64,000 bases of DNA from Ignavibacteria bacterium (GCA_014654705.1 JACVZY010000071.1:1-64000), one strand, 5' to 3'. Shown: positions 34,194-43,447, counted from the first letter of the stretch. Numbers and translations are program-made. The notes: generated by a model not told the origin, from the letters alone.

Positions 34194-36392
34194 ATGAATA
34201 CTTGGAATACTTGCTTTCGATTGTCTTGTTTTTTTGTCTGGTGCTTGCTTGCTCTGAAGCCTGCATCAGCACAAGTTTTTACCGCGCCCACTATACAGAA
34301 TTTCGGCTCGCTCTCCTGCACAAGCGGCGTAATAACAACGACGATTGCTATTCAGAACACGGGAGTTGCCACGCTCATTCTCTCCGGCGGGGCAGTCAGT
34401 CCTACCAATGCCGATTTTAGCATTGTTTCTCCGGCAAGTATTTCTCAAGCAACCCCGATATTCATTACTCCAGGCGTAACGCAAGCAATCGTTATTGCCT
34501 ACAACCCCAGTCGTATCGGTGCTATCAATGCCTCGCTCGTCTTTGCCTCCAATGCTGTCAACGCTTCGGGTGGTATCAATTCTATTTTGCTTTCGGCACA
34601 GCGCGATTCTACGGGCTTTGTACTTTCAACAACGAATATTGTACTGAACAATATTGCTATCAACACCCCAACAACGACCATTATCACCTTGCGCAACACC
34701 GGCACAGTACCGCTTTCATTTGGGACACCGATTTTTTCGGGTGCATTTTCTCTTGACTCGATTACCCCTGCGGTCGTCTTGCCAAATGCACAGGCGCAAG
34801 TATTTGTGCGCTTTTTCGGCGCTCCGGCTGGTGTAACGACTGCTACGACATTTACCCTGCCGGATGCCTGTGGGCGAACAACGCAAATACGGGCTTTTGC
34901 GGCGGTACAGGCGCAGCCCGTTATCACAAGCATCGCTCCAAGCATCGGTACAGTCGGCACACCAATCACTATTACAGGCACGAATCTGGGTAATGCTCAA
35001 TCCATCCTGTTTGGTGATGTACAAGCACAATCATTCCGCATTGTAAGCGATACGCAGCTAACAGCAGTGGTGGGACAGGGCGCAACAGGTCTGGTGAATG
35101 TTAGCGTCGGAGGCATCGTGGCAACTGCCCCGCAAGCCTTTACGTTTATCGCACCGCCGACTGCATTGTTTGCATCGCCTCTCACGGGCGGCGCCGGAAC
35201 GGTGGTCACAATTATCGGCACCAACCTGAGCAATGTAACAAGTGTTTCTTTTGGCGGTACGCCGGCATCGTTTACGATTAACAGTCCGACGCAGATTACT
35301 GCTGTTATTGGCAATGGTGCAAGTGGTGTTATCGCTCTCTCTACGCTTGTTAGCACGGTGTCTTCTACTTTACGCTTTACGTTTGTACCCGCACCAAACG
35401 TACTATTTATTACGCCTCAGTCCGGAGCTGCCGGCACAGTAGTGACTATTGTCGGCACGAACCTCGATAGTACGCGCAGTGTAGCCTTTGGCGGTATTGC
35501 GGCACAATCCTTTACCCAAATAAGCCCAACGCAGCTTACAGCCGTCGTCGGTGCAAACGGAGCGACCGGAACGGTAAGTGTTACCACACAAGGCGGTACA
35601 TCGTCGTCGCAGCAAATTTTTACGTTTGTGGCACCGCCTGTGATTACGTTTGTCTCGCCGACAACGGGCGGAACAGGAACGATTGTCAACATCATCGGCA
35701 CGAATTTTACGAATGTAACAGGCGTGAGCTTTGGCGGCACTCCGGCTCAAAATTATATTGTCAGTAGTCCATCGCAAATTATTGCAACCCTTGGCAATGG
35801 CTCTAGCGGTGCAATTACCGTTACGACGCAAACCGGCTCTACGAGCGCCACACAGCAGTTTGTTTTTACCGCACCGCCCACTGTCACATTTTTTTCACCC
35901 ACATTTGGCGGACCCGGCACGGTGGTGAATATTTTCGGCTCGTTTTTTAACGGCGTTAGTGCTGTTACCTTCGGTGGTATTCCGGCACGGTCGTTTACGG
36001 TTCTGTCGCCCACGCAAATTCAGGCAGTCCTCGCTCAGGGTGCAAGTGGCTCTATTGCTGTCGTTGCGCAAGGTGGTGTCGGATTTTCCACCTCACAATT
36101 CATGTTCACTCCGACCAGTGTGCGCACCAGTGATGCTGTTGCATTTGAAGTATTACCCAATCCTATCAGTCATTCTGCGGTCTTGCGCTATACACTGAAG
36201 TCTGTGCAGTCCGTGAGGCTTGATATTTTTTCGATGCTTGGCGAGCACATTGCCACACTTGACGAAGGCGTACGACCTGCAGGGACACATTCGCTCAATT
36301 GGTCGGTGGGGAATATTGCACAAGGCGTATATTCGTGCCGCTTGCAGATAGGGCAGGATTGGCAAACATTACTGCTCTATGTAGTAAAATAA
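34194..36392 (+). CDS. Secreted TIG/IPT-repeat protein with T9SS sorting domain
   Basis: About 732 aa; the ATG at 34194 (MNTWNTCFRL) is preferred to the TTG in the track. The signal peptide ends KPASA, then Gln. The N-terminal part (about 30-240) has ASH/Hydin-like strands (NTGVATLILSGG, NTGTVPLSFG). Five IPT/TIG Ig-like repeats of about 82-88 residues follow (about 245-650), each with PxxGxxGTxVTIxGTNL and a VSFGGTPA-like strand. The last about 80 residues are a type A T9SS sorting domain (LPNPISHSAVLRYTL ... GVYSCRLQIG). It is probably a surface or secreted adhesin-like structural protein; the ligand is unknown. Confidence 0.88.
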   Translation: MNTWNTCFRLSCFFVWCLLALKPASAQVFTAPTIQNFGSLSCTSGVITTTIAIQNTGVATLILSGGAVSPTNADFSIVSPASISQATPIFITPGVTQAIVIAYNPSRIGAINASLVFASNAVNASGGINSILLSAQRDSTGFVLSTTNIVLNNIAINTPTTTIITLRNTGTVPLSFGTPIFSGAFSLDSITPAVVLPNAQAQVFVRFFGAPAGVTTATTFTLPDACGRTTQIRAFAAVQAQPVITSIAPSIGTVGTPITITGTNLGNAQSILFGDVQAQSFRIVSDTQLTAVVGQGATGLVNVSVGGIVATAPQAFTFIAPPTALFASPLTGGAGTVVTIIGTNLSNVTSVSFGGTPASFTINSPTQITAVIGNGASGVIALSTLVSTVSSTLRFTFVPAPNVLFITPQSGAAGTVVTIVGTNLDSTRSVAFGGIAAQSFTQISPTQLTAVVGANGATGTVSVTTQGGTSSSQQIFTFVAPPVITFVSPTTGGTGTIVNIIGTNFTNVTGVSFGGTPAQNYIVSSPSQIIATLGNGSSGAITVTTQTGSTSATQQFVFTAPPTVTFFSPTFGGPGTVVNIFGSFFNGVSAVTFGGIPARSFTVLSPTQIQAVLAQGASGSIAVVAQGGVGFSTSQFMFTPTSVRTSDAVAFEVLPNPISHSAVLRYTLKSVQSVRLDIFSMLGEHIATLDEGVRPAGTHSLNWSVGNIAQGVYSCRLQIGQDWQTLLLYVVK

Positions 36393-36467
36393 TGTGCTTG
36401 AAGAAAAAAAACGTCGCGTCAATGACCATGCTAGAACGTTGGTATTGCGATATGATTACAGATGATA

Positions 36468-36499
36468 TTTTAACGGGATAGAATTTAGTTGTATTTTTG
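36468..36499 (+). promoter_or_regulatory. Bacteroidota-type promoter for gcvT
   Basis: TTTT, 20 bases, then TATTTTTGC. The -7 box is an exact match; the -33 box is one base off TTTG. It gives a leader of about 95 bases before gcvT. Confidence 0.55.
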
Positions 36500-36601
36500 C
36501 AGCGCTGCGGGGTCAAATTCGGTCGCCATCAACATTGAGTAGCCGATTTAGAAAGTGCAGCATCAAGTTCAATCCCCCCATCCACTCCTTTTCTCAGCAC
36601 T

Positions 36602-37702
36602 ATGGAAGCCTCAAGCCAACGCACCAATTTTTATGACATCCACAAAGCACTCGGCGCAAAAATTATCCCCTTTGCCGGGTTTGATATGCCGGTGAATTAT
36701 TCTAAGGGAATTTTGCAAGAACATTTTGCAGTGCGTAATAGTGTCGGCATCTTCGATGTTTCCCATATGGGAGAAGTAGAAATACACGGTAAAAATGCAC
36801 TGGCTTTTTTGCAAAAGCTTACCGTGAATGACGCATCAAAGCTAGAGACAGGGAAAGCCCAGTATTCTGCTATGTGCTACCGCGAGGGCGGAATTGTGGA
36901 TGATTTGCTGGTCTATCATAGAGGCGACCATTACTTTCTCGTCATCAATGCCTCGAACATCGCGAAAGACCTTGCGTGGATGCACGAAGTAGCGAAGGGT
37001 ATGGACGATATAGAAATCCGAAATATCAGCGATGAAATGAACTTGCTTGCTGTGCAGGGTCCGAAATCACTCGCAACCTTACAGAAGCTGACCGCGACGG
37101 CGCTGGAACCGATTGCATATTATAGCTTTGCCGATGGGGTCGTGGCGGGGATCCCGATGCTCATTTCGCGAACAGGATATACAGGCGAATTGGGATTTGA
37201 ACTCTATTTTCGCGGCGGTGCGGATGTTGCTGCCAACGTGTGGAATGCAATTATGAACGCCGGAGCAGAGTTTAGCATTGAACCATGCGGCTTGGGAGCA
37301 CGCGACACCTTGCGCTTGGAAAAAGGGTATTGTCTCTACGGAAATGATATTGACCAAACCACGAACCCGCTTGAAGCAGGCTTGGGCTGGATTACCAAAC
37401 TCGCTAAAGATGATTTCACGGGCAAGACACCTATTGCGGCAGCAAAGGAGCAAGGTCTCAAGCGAAAATTGGTTGGATTCAAACTGCAACAAGAAAAAGT
37501 TATTCCGCGCCAAGGATACACCTTGCACCACGACGGCAAGCAAATTGGCACAGTAACAAGTGGAGGCATCTCGCCGATACTGAACATCGGTATTGGCATG
37601 GGATACGTGGATGCGGCTTGTAGTGCGGTCGGCACAATTATTCAGTTGGCGGTACGCGGTAAAGAATTTCCGGCAGAAGTCGTAAAGATGCCGTTTGTGT
37701 AA
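36602..37702 (+). CDS. gcvT: Aminomethyltransferase (glycine cleavage T protein)
   Basis: A 366-aa folate-binding enzyme of the glycine cleavage system that releases ammonia from the aminomethyl-lipoyl H protein and forms 5,10-methylene-THF. Landmarks are IPFAGFDMPVNY, VGIFDVSHMGEV, SRTGYTGELGFELY, CGLGARDTLRLEKGYCLYG and GIGMGYV. Length and composition are normal. gcvH and gcvP are not adjacent. Its product is the substrate of the MTHFR domain encoded at 1445. Confidence 0.95.
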   Translation: MEASSQRTNFYDIHKALGAKIIPFAGFDMPVNYSKGILQEHFAVRNSVGIFDVSHMGEVEIHGKNALAFLQKLTVNDASKLETGKAQYSAMCYREGGIVDDLLVYHRGDHYFLVINASNIAKDLAWMHEVAKGMDDIEIRNISDEMNLLAVQGPKSLATLQKLTATALEPIAYYSFADGVVAGIPMLISRTGYTGELGFELYFRGGADVAANVWNAIMNAGAEFSIEPCGLGARDTLRLEKGYCLYGNDIDQTTNPLEAGLGWITKLAKDDFTGKTPIAAAKEQGLKRKLVGFKLQQEKVIPRQGYTLHHDGKQIGTVTSGGISPILNIGIGMGYVDAACSAVGTIIQLAVRGKEFPAEVVKMPFV

Positions 37703-37737
37703 AAAACAGCGATGGCTTTTTTGTATAGTATCGCGGC

Positions 37738-38565
37738 TTATCCACCAAACGCTGAATAGCGCATTATTCCTCGTTTCCAGACGAAAAGCGTGATGCCGTA
37801 CAGAAGAATCATCCACACGAACGCGCCGGCAAAATACGGCAAGGCAGCACTTGCCGGAATAGTCCCGACGATAAGCGATGCCGGAATATATGCCAAATAC
37901 TGGAACGGAAGCATATTGGAAACGCGCAGCACATCGGGCGGCAAGGTAGAGAGCGGCAAAAGCTGCCCGGATAAAAACCAAAAGCTAATGTCCTTCACGA
38001 CGTGAAACGTCCAAACTTCATCAAGCCAGAAGGCAAAATACGACAGCATGAGCGCAATGAGGCTATGAATCATCATGCCGCAAAGCAAGATTGGCAAGGC
38101 ACAAAGCGCTCCCGTCCATGAAAGTGATACGCCCGCCGTGAGCGTAAGCGGAACACCGACAACTATCACGAGAATTACAGTAAGCTGGAGTGAGACGATG
38201 CGCTCTGCAGTAGCTGCTGCGAGGACATAGCCAATGTGGGTGATAGGCTTGACGAGGTATTTGTTAAGTTCGCCATTGCGAATTTCTTCACCGGTGGCAC
38301 GCTCAAAGCGACCTTTCCGGCAAATGGAAGCGCATAATGTGGCGCAGACGATATAGGAGAGCATCTGCGGCAGCGTGATAGATGCAAGCGTCGTTTGGGA
38401 AGATGATTCATAGACGGCATACCAGAGATACATATTCACCGCAGCAGAAACCACCAACCACGCCAACGTATCAATCAAAAAATTTGTGCGATATTCCACT
38501 GCGTTGGCGAGTCCGGCGCGAATTACCCCCCTGTACGGTCTCCATACTTCACTCCAACGGCGCAT
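37738..38565 (-). CDS. ABC-2 type transporter permease
   Basis: A 275-aa membrane protein with about six hydrophobic segments, of the ABC-2 family permease class with the N-terminal YRTNFLIDTLAWLVVSA and the mid-protein GEEIRNGELNKYLVKPI stretch typical of the DUF990-like subgroup. It needs a separate ATPase, which is not adjacent. The gene begins 4 bases after the MarR-type regulator and is probably controlled by it. The substrate is unknown; drug or lipid export is possible. Confidence 0.85.
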   Translation of the reverse strand: MRRWSEVWRPYRGVIRAGLANAVEYRTNFLIDTLAWLVVSAAVNMYLWYAVYESSSQTTLASITLPQMLSYIVCATLCASICRKGRFERATGEEIRNGELNKYLVKPITHIGYVLAAATAERIVSLQLTVILVIVVGVPLTLTAGVSLSWTGALCALPILLCGMMIHSLIALMLSYFAFWLDEVWTFHVVKDISFWFLSGQLLPLSTLPPDVLRVSNMLPFQYLAYIPASLIVGTIPASAALPYFAGAFVWMILLYGITLFVWKRGIMRYSAFGG

Positions 38566-38569
38566 AGCG

Positions 38570-39031
38570 TCACTCTTCCAGTTGTTTGATAATGCCGGAG
38601 CGTACTTTTTTTGTTAGGCTGATAAGCGCTTCGTGTTCTTCTGCGCTCAGTTCATTCATTACCGATTCTACAGCGCTGGTGTAGCGCTTATCGAGTTTGT
38701 TCACCACTCGCCGTCCCTCGCGCGTTAGCTCAATGTGATAGCTGCGGCGGTCGCCCTCTACGTTGGTACGGACAAGAAGACCTTGCTTTTCCAATCGGTC
38801 AAGTAATCCGGTGATGTTAGATTTATCAACAAGCAATTTACGACTCAAGTCGTTTTGTGTCAGAGGCTTATGAGCTTCTTTGAGCAAAACGAGAATATTG
38901 AACTGCGCTTCGGAAGCCAGTTCGGGCTGGAAAATTTTGGTAGAAATTTTCTTCAGCATCAGCGATGTCCACCAAACGCTCATCAGCGCTTCATGCGGCT
39001 TGTCGTTCAGACGGATGGGGAGTTCGACCAT
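38570..39031 (-). CDS. MarR family transcriptional regulator
   Basis: About 153 aa, from the ATG at 39031 (MVELPIRL); the track start is a GTG 4 codons earlier. A winged helix-turn-helix is clear: PLTQNDLSRKLLVDKSNITGLLDRLEKQGLLVR, then the wing EGDRRSYHIELTREGRRV. Flanking helices serve dimerisation. It likely responds to a small molecule and controls the adjacent ABC-2 permease gene. Confidence 0.92.
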   Translation of the reverse strand: MVELPIRLNDKPHEALMSVWWTSLMLKKISTKIFQPELASEAQFNILVLLKEAHKPLTQNDLSRKLLVDKSNITGLLDRLEKQGLLVRTNVEGDRRSYHIELTREGRRVVNKLDKRYTSAVESVMNELSAEEHEALISLTKKVRSGIIKQLEE

Positions 39032-39195
39032 GGTAGAACACACGAAAAAAATAGTGCGGAAATGCTGGGGTTAAGCGAGACATTATGCCTCTTTGAGCTG
39101 CAATATACGGAAAGTCGTTGAGTTCTCAACAGTGTTTTTGTAAACTGTTGGTAATGTATTGTGCGGTGTGCGCTGGGCGAGTACGATAAGTATCA

Positions 39196-39244
39196 CAACA
39201 AAAAACGCCTTTGCTGCCGAAAGGAGCAAAGGCGTTTTTTGTTG
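39196..39244 (-). terminator. Very strong terminator of the uppP-cyclophilin operon
   Basis: CAACAAAAAACGCCTTTGCT (39196-39215) and its perfect 20-bp complement at 39225-39244, with a nine-base loop. The A and T tracts inside the arms let it act in both directions; on the minus strand it ends the cyclophilin gene. Confidence 0.93.
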
Positions 39245-39300
39245 CGAAGCCGTTTGTGCGGAGACGCTTGGTACTTAACTTTTGTAGAAACTGGCAAGCA

Positions 39301-39984
39301 TTATTTTTTTACAATTTTCATCTCAACTTTTTCAACTGGGCTGGAAAGGTCTCCGCCGCCTGCTTGCTCGCACGGAACACGAGCGATTTGGTCAACGACT
39401 TCCATGCCGCTAATGACTTTTCCATAAATCGAATACTGTCCGTCCAAGTGCGCGGGGCTGCCATGGCAAATAAAGAACTGTGAGGTAGCACTGTTCGGGT
39501 CAGCAGTGCGGGCGGCAGAAATAATGCCTGGCTCATGCTTGAGCGTCTGGCTGAACTCCGATGGCACGGTGCGTTGTCCGGGTTCGCCCATTCCCCAGAA
39601 CATTTTCGGTTTTCCGCTATTCGGGCGCGAATTTGGGTCGCCGCCTTGAATCATAAAGCCGGGAATAATACGGTGAAACGCTGTGCCGTCGTAGAACTTT
39701 GCCGCAACAAGGCTATCAAAATTTGCAGCGTGTTTTGGCGCAAGATCATTGTAAATTTCAATCGTCATGTTGCCAAGGGGTCTGCCACCGTGGGTAACAC
39801 TAATCACATACTGCGGGCGTGCGGGTGTCGTGCTCATTTTGGATGAAGTAGTAGTTTTGGATGAAGATGATTTCTCTTTCGAGGCTTTTTTCTGTGCGAA
39901 TACCGATAAGGCTGTAAAGCTGCTGAGTACGATAGTGGCAAGCGCCAGCAACGAGATAGAATTGAATACTCGTCGTGTTGTCAT
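39301..39984 (-). CDS. Exported cyclophilin-type peptidyl-prolyl isomerase
   Basis: About 227 aa starting at MTTRRVFNS. The signal peptide ends LSVFA, then Gln. After a Ser/Lys/Thr-rich linker (about 30-60), the cyclophilin domain carries DLAPKHAANFDSL, GTAFHRIIPGFMIQGGDP, TSQFFICHGSPAHLDGQYSIYGKV. It assists folding of periplasmic or outer-membrane proteins. It is the third gene of the operon uppP / lipoprotein cyclophilin / cyclophilin, 49 bases behind the second. Confidence 0.92.
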   Translation of the reverse strand: MTTRRVFNSISLLALATIVLSSFTALSVFAQKKASKEKSSSSKTTTSSKMSTTPARPQYVISVTHGGRPLGNMTIEIYNDLAPKHAANFDSLVAAKFYDGTAFHRIIPGFMIQGGDPNSRPNSGKPKMFWGMGEPGQRTVPSEFSQTLKHEPGIISAARTADPNSATSQFFICHGSPAHLDGQYSIYGKVISGMEVVDQIARVPCEQAGGGDLSSPVEKVEMKIVKK

Positions 39985-40033
39985 GGTGTGTATCCTCAAA
40001 TTTGTTGAACAAAGTTATTTACTGATATTTTTT

Positions 40034-40780
40034 CTATTTCCGTGCAAGGGCGCGTACTTTCGACACCGCGACGGACTTAATAGCAATTACTTTGACGGGA
40101 CGGCCGTCATTTTCGTTTAATTGTGGTGTAATTTCAACCCCACCAATACTGTCCAACACGTCCTGCCCGTGCAGCACTTCACCAAAGATGGTAAACTGCT
40201 GTGGCAGCTCCGGGACATCGCGCAGGCAAATAAAAAACTGGCTGGTGTTCGCATCCGGGCTGCGGTTTGCCATAGCGACTGTACCGCGCTTGTAGCCGCG
40301 CTTGACGCTCGGAGCATCGGTAAAAATTTCATCTGGGAACGGCTCACCGAAAGCACTTTCGCCACCTGAGCCCCATTCGTCTTTTTTACGCTTGTCTTTG
40401 GTTTTTGGGTCGCCGGTCTGAACGACAAAGTTCTTTGCCACGCGGTGAAAAAGAATACCGCGAAAAAATTTTCGCTCTGACAATTTCACAAAATTCTCGA
40501 CCGCCTGCGGTGCATCCTTGCCATACAAACCAATGGTGATTTCGCCGAAGGTGGTGCGGATGACCGCACGGTGCGTCAGAAGTGGTATTGTATCAGGTTT
40601 TGCCGATGAATCTGACGGGCTTTCGGGTAACTTCGTGCTTACGCTTTTGGAGGGCGTTGATGTTTGCTGGAGTGCAGCAAAGCGTCGTAATCGCTCAGGC
40701 TGTCCATATTTTTGACAAGCGACGCCCGCCCATACAAACAAGAGAGCTACTGCAAGACCGAATGAGAAGGGAAGACGCAT
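40034..40780 (-). CDS. Lipoprotein cyclophilin-type peptidyl-prolyl isomerase
   Basis: A 248-aa isomerase with a lipoprotein signal (hydrophobic FGLAVALLFVWAGVAC, lipobox Cys at about 22), so lgt should lipidate it. A Ser/Pro-rich linker leads to a cyclophilin domain with DAPQAVENFVKL, GILFHRVAKNFVVQTGDP and NTSQFFICL...QFTIFGEV. The insertion KTKDKRKKDEWGSGG is typical of a subset of bacterial cyclophilins. It starts 12 bases after uppP and is followed by a second cyclophilin gene. Confidence 0.92.
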   Translation of the reverse strand: MRLPFSFGLAVALLFVWAGVACQKYGQPERLRRFAALQQTSTPSKSVSTKLPESPSDSSAKPDTIPLLTHRAVIRTTFGEITIGLYGKDAPQAVENFVKLSERKFFRGILFHRVAKNFVVQTGDPKTKDKRKKDEWGSGGESAFGEPFPDEIFTDAPSVKRGYKRGTVAMANRSPDANTSQFFICLRDVPELPQQFTIFGEVLHGQDVLDSIGGVEITPQLNENDGRPVKVIAIKSVAVSKVRALARK

Positions 40781-40792
40781 AGCGGCATCCGC

Positions 40793-41632
40793 CTAAAAAA
40801 GTGATTTCCAGATGGTGAGAAGCGCCACGCCCAGCGCCACGCGATAGATGACAAATACTGCCGTTGAGTGCGTTTGGAGATAGCGTAGCAAGAGTGCGAT
40901 AGTGGCGTAACCCGCAATGCCGGACACGACAGTCGCCACGACAAGCGTTGTCAAATCCTGTGTGTTCATAAAGCCAAGTGCCTGCTTGAGTTGCAAGAGT
41001 CCACTAGCCAAAACTGCCGGAATACTGAGCAAAAAGGAAAATCGCGCGGCAATATCGCGCTTCAAGCCAATAAACAAGCCCGCTGTAATCGTCGTGCCGG
41101 AGCGCGACGCACCCGGAAAGAGCGCCAGCGTCTGAGCAAAACCAATAACGAGAGCATCACGCCATGTAACAGCCTCAAAGCCGCGCATTTGCTTGCCGAC
41201 ACGCTCGGCAAAAAGCAGTACGAGTGCAAGCACAATGAGCGTCCATGCAATAAGGGTAACGTCTTTGGTGAGGCTGCTTTCAATCACCTTTTTGAGCAGA
41301 AGCCCAATAGTAACAATCGGGAGAGTGCCAATAATTACGTACCATCCCATTTTTGACTCGTGCGATTGCTCGGCGAGCGGTTTGCGAGCGGTAAGATTGT
41401 CACGGAAAAATGCCGTCGAAATCTGAGCAATATCCCGTGCAAAATAGAGCAGCACCGCCATAAGCGTCCCAAGCTGAATCACAGCCACAAATGCCGTCCA
41501 CGATTCGGGATGTTCCGGTGAAATCAAGCCCATTGCCTTGCCGACAAGTGTCAAATGCGCGGAACTGCTGACAGGCAAAAATTCTGTGAGACCTTGGACA
41601 AGACCAAGAATAATAGCTTGTAAAATTGTCAT
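40793..41632 (-). CDS. uppP: Undecaprenyl-diphosphatase
   Basis: A 279-aa polytopic enzyme (BacA/UppP) that dephosphorylates undecaprenyl diphosphate to recycle the lipid carrier for peptidoglycan and surface glycans. The start MTILQAIILG at 41632 is nine codons inside the track ORF. The two signature loops are visible: GLTEFLPVSSSAHL near the N-terminus and FPGASRSGTTITAG in the middle. It is the first gene of an operon with two cyclophilins. Confidence 0.95.
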   Translation of the reverse strand: MTILQAIILGLVQGLTEFLPVSSSAHLTLVGKAMGLISPEHPESWTAFVAVIQLGTLMAVLLYFARDIAQISTAFFRDNLTARKPLAEQSHESKMGWYVIIGTLPIVTIGLLLKKVIESSLTKDVTLIAWTLIVLALVLLFAERVGKQMRGFEAVTWRDALVIGFAQTLALFPGASRSGTTITAGLFIGLKRDIAARFSFLLSIPAVLASGLLQLKQALGFMNTQDLTTLVVATVVSGIAGYATIALLLRYLQTHSTAVFVIYRVALGVALLTIWKSLF

Positions 41633-41662
41633 TGGTAAAAGCGACAACAAAAAATACAAAAA

Positions 41663-41703
41663 AAGAGCCTTGTTCGCGTTTTAGTGTGCGGCACAAGGCT
41701 CTT
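41663..41703 (-). terminator. Terminator of the C9-methyltransferase-like gene
   Basis: AAGAGCCTTGT (41663-41673) pairs with ACAAGGCTCTT (41693-41703). The minus-strand stem is followed by a U-rich stretch, just past the stop at 41717. Confidence 0.85.
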
Positions 41704-41716
41704 GTTATTGGTCTCT

Positions 41717-42901
41717 TTAGAGTTCCATCGGAACGGCTATGTCGAGTGCACGTTCGCCGAGATTGAGTTTGCCGAGATACTCATTGCGATTGGTCTCGTT
41801 AAAGTTTTTGTGAGCGATAATGCCCCAGCACGTTGACGAGCCTTGCGCACCAATATCCACCGACCAGCGCAAGAAAATCTGCCACAAGCGGAACCACCAA
41901 ACACCATAACTGCTATTGATAAATTCTTCATTCTCCATCCAGTTATCGTACCATTTCTGAATTGTGTGCGAGTAGTGGATGCCGAGGTTCTCAACGGTGT
42001 TCACTTCAAAATTTGCGTTTTGCAATGAACGAGTAAGGAATGCAAGCGGTGTGCTGGCATCGGCACCGGAGAAGATGTATTCGTTCATAAACAAGCCCCA
42101 AATCAAGTCTTCCCAATGCTGACCACTTTGGAAAATACCCGGATTAGCACGTAAGCCGGCTTGCTGGATGTAGAATTTTCCATCATCTTCCAGAAGACCA
42201 TAAATCTGCTCAATAAAGCCTTGAAACTTGCGAATACCAACGTGTTCGCCCATTTCCAAGCAGGTGATTTTGTCGAATTTTTGCTTTGGGATGTCGCGGT
42301 AATCCATACGCAAAATACGTGCACGGTCGCTTACGCCATTATCAGCAATTTGCTTCATTCCCCAGTTGTAGCCTTCTTGAGCGATTGTTACGCCGGTAGA
42401 ATTTGCGCCAAAATGCTTTGCGGAGTATGTTACGAGCGTTCCCCAGCCGCAACCGATATCCAAATGGCGATCACCCTCTTTCATATGGAGTTTTTGGCAG
42501 ACCATTTGCATTTTGCGGTCTTGCGCCATTTCGAGAGTATCTGTTTCCAAATCCACAAAAAAGCCGCTTGTATAGACCATACGTGGACCCAAGAATGCGC
42601 GGAAGAAGTCATTGCCACGGTCATAGTGCTCACGAACAATGCGCTCATCTTGTTTCTTTGAGTGGATAAGTACCTCAGGAATCATTCGGCGAATGATGAA
42701 ACTGAGGTGATGCGGGATGAGTTTATAGTCGAAGTATGTGTCGCGCACGGTCATAAAATCGGAGAAGTTGCCCTGTACATCAACTTCTTGACTGATGTAG
42801 TCCTCCACAAATTGCGCGAAGGATGGACGGTTGCCGGCTTTGTACCGCGCACGTGTTGCCGCTGTTTTGGGAACGAGGTAATCAAGTGCTGATTTGCTCA
42901 T
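41717..42901 (-). CDS. SAM methyltransferase of the CFA-synthase / sphingolipid C9-methyltransferase type
   Basis: About 394 aa, starting at MSKSALDYLV, 18 codons inside the track ORF. SAM-binding motif LDIGCGWGTL and CFA-family stretches YDRGNDFF, CLEMGEHVGIRKF are present. The regions FLGPRMVYTSG, EDLIWGLFMNEYIFSGADAS and the C-terminal LGIHYSHTIQKWYDNW recall fungal sphingolipid C9-methyltransferases more than ordinary cyclopropane synthases, by memory of those proteins. It therefore may methylate or cyclopropanate a lipid chain, possibly a sphingoid base. Fungal enzymes have N-terminal membrane spans; this one has none that I see. Confidence 0.85.
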   Translation of the reverse strand: MSKSALDYLVPKTAATRARYKAGNRPSFAQFVEDYISQEVDVQGNFSDFMTVRDTYFDYKLIPHHLSFIIRRMIPEVLIHSKKQDERIVREHYDRGNDFFRAFLGPRMVYTSGFFVDLETDTLEMAQDRKMQMVCQKLHMKEGDRHLDIGCGWGTLVTYSAKHFGANSTGVTIAQEGYNWGMKQIADNGVSDRARILRMDYRDIPKQKFDKITCLEMGEHVGIRKFQGFIEQIYGLLEDDGKFYIQQAGLRANPGIFQSGQHWEDLIWGLFMNEYIFSGADASTPLAFLTRSLQNANFEVNTVENLGIHYSHTIQKWYDNWMENEEFINSSYGVWWFRLWQIFLRWSVDIGAQGSSTCWGIIAHKNFNETNRNEYLGKLNLGERALDIAVPMEL

Positions 42902-43018
42902 AGAAAATAACAAATGAGATGATAAAAAGACAGTATCCCACGTGAGGGGGTACATCTTGCTTAAATTGTTTTTGAAGTTGCTACTTTAGGGGAATATGGT
43001 GATTCTCCGCAGCATCGT

Positions 43019-43447
43019 TTAAGGACGCTCAATACTACACGTCCACGAAACAGCGCACCCGCTTCGCTTAATCATTGCAAAGGCGCTACAATACTGGTCT
43101 TGCGAGAGTTCGCACGCACGAGTAAGGTCGCCTTCGGTAGCGTCGGGGCTGACGAGGGTATAGTTCACTGCAATAGAGGTGTACACGTGTGGATGCTCTT
43201 CCGCACGCTCACCTTCGATTGCAATGCGTAAGTTGCTGACGGTTTTCCGCTTTTTGCGAATAATACTTAAAATATCCATGCCTGAGCACGCTGCTGCCGA
43301 CTGAAGAAAAACTTCCATCGGTGAAGCCGCTGAGCCGTTTCCACCGTTTTCTGCCATTACATCAAAAGCAGTGGTTTGCCCTGATTCGTTTGTTCCAACA
43401 AGGCGCATTGCGCCATCGTCCAGATTGAGAATTGCTTTTTTCGTCAT
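43019..43447 (-). CDS. OsmC/Ohr family protein
   Basis: A 142-aa protein of the OsmC-like peroxidase superfamily. The two conserved cysteines are seen in AAACSGMD and DQYCSAFAMI, the pair used to reduce organic hydroperoxides. Features such as GSAASPMEVFLQSAAAC are typical of the YhfA-like branch. It lies 32 bases downstream of the LamG-like gene and may share its transcript. Confidence 0.9.
   Translation of the reverse strand: MTKKAILNLDDGAMRLVGTNESGQTTAFDVMAENGGNGSAASPMEVFLQSAAACSGMDILSIIRKKRKTVSNLRIAIEGERAEEHPHVYTSIAVNYTLVSPDATEGDLTRACELSQDQYCSAFAMIKRSGCAVSWTCSIERP

Noticed and set aside
37079-37981. 300-aa minus-strand ORF overlapping gcvT and the ABC-2 permease
   Set aside because: It conflicts with two confident genes and has no recognisable motif.
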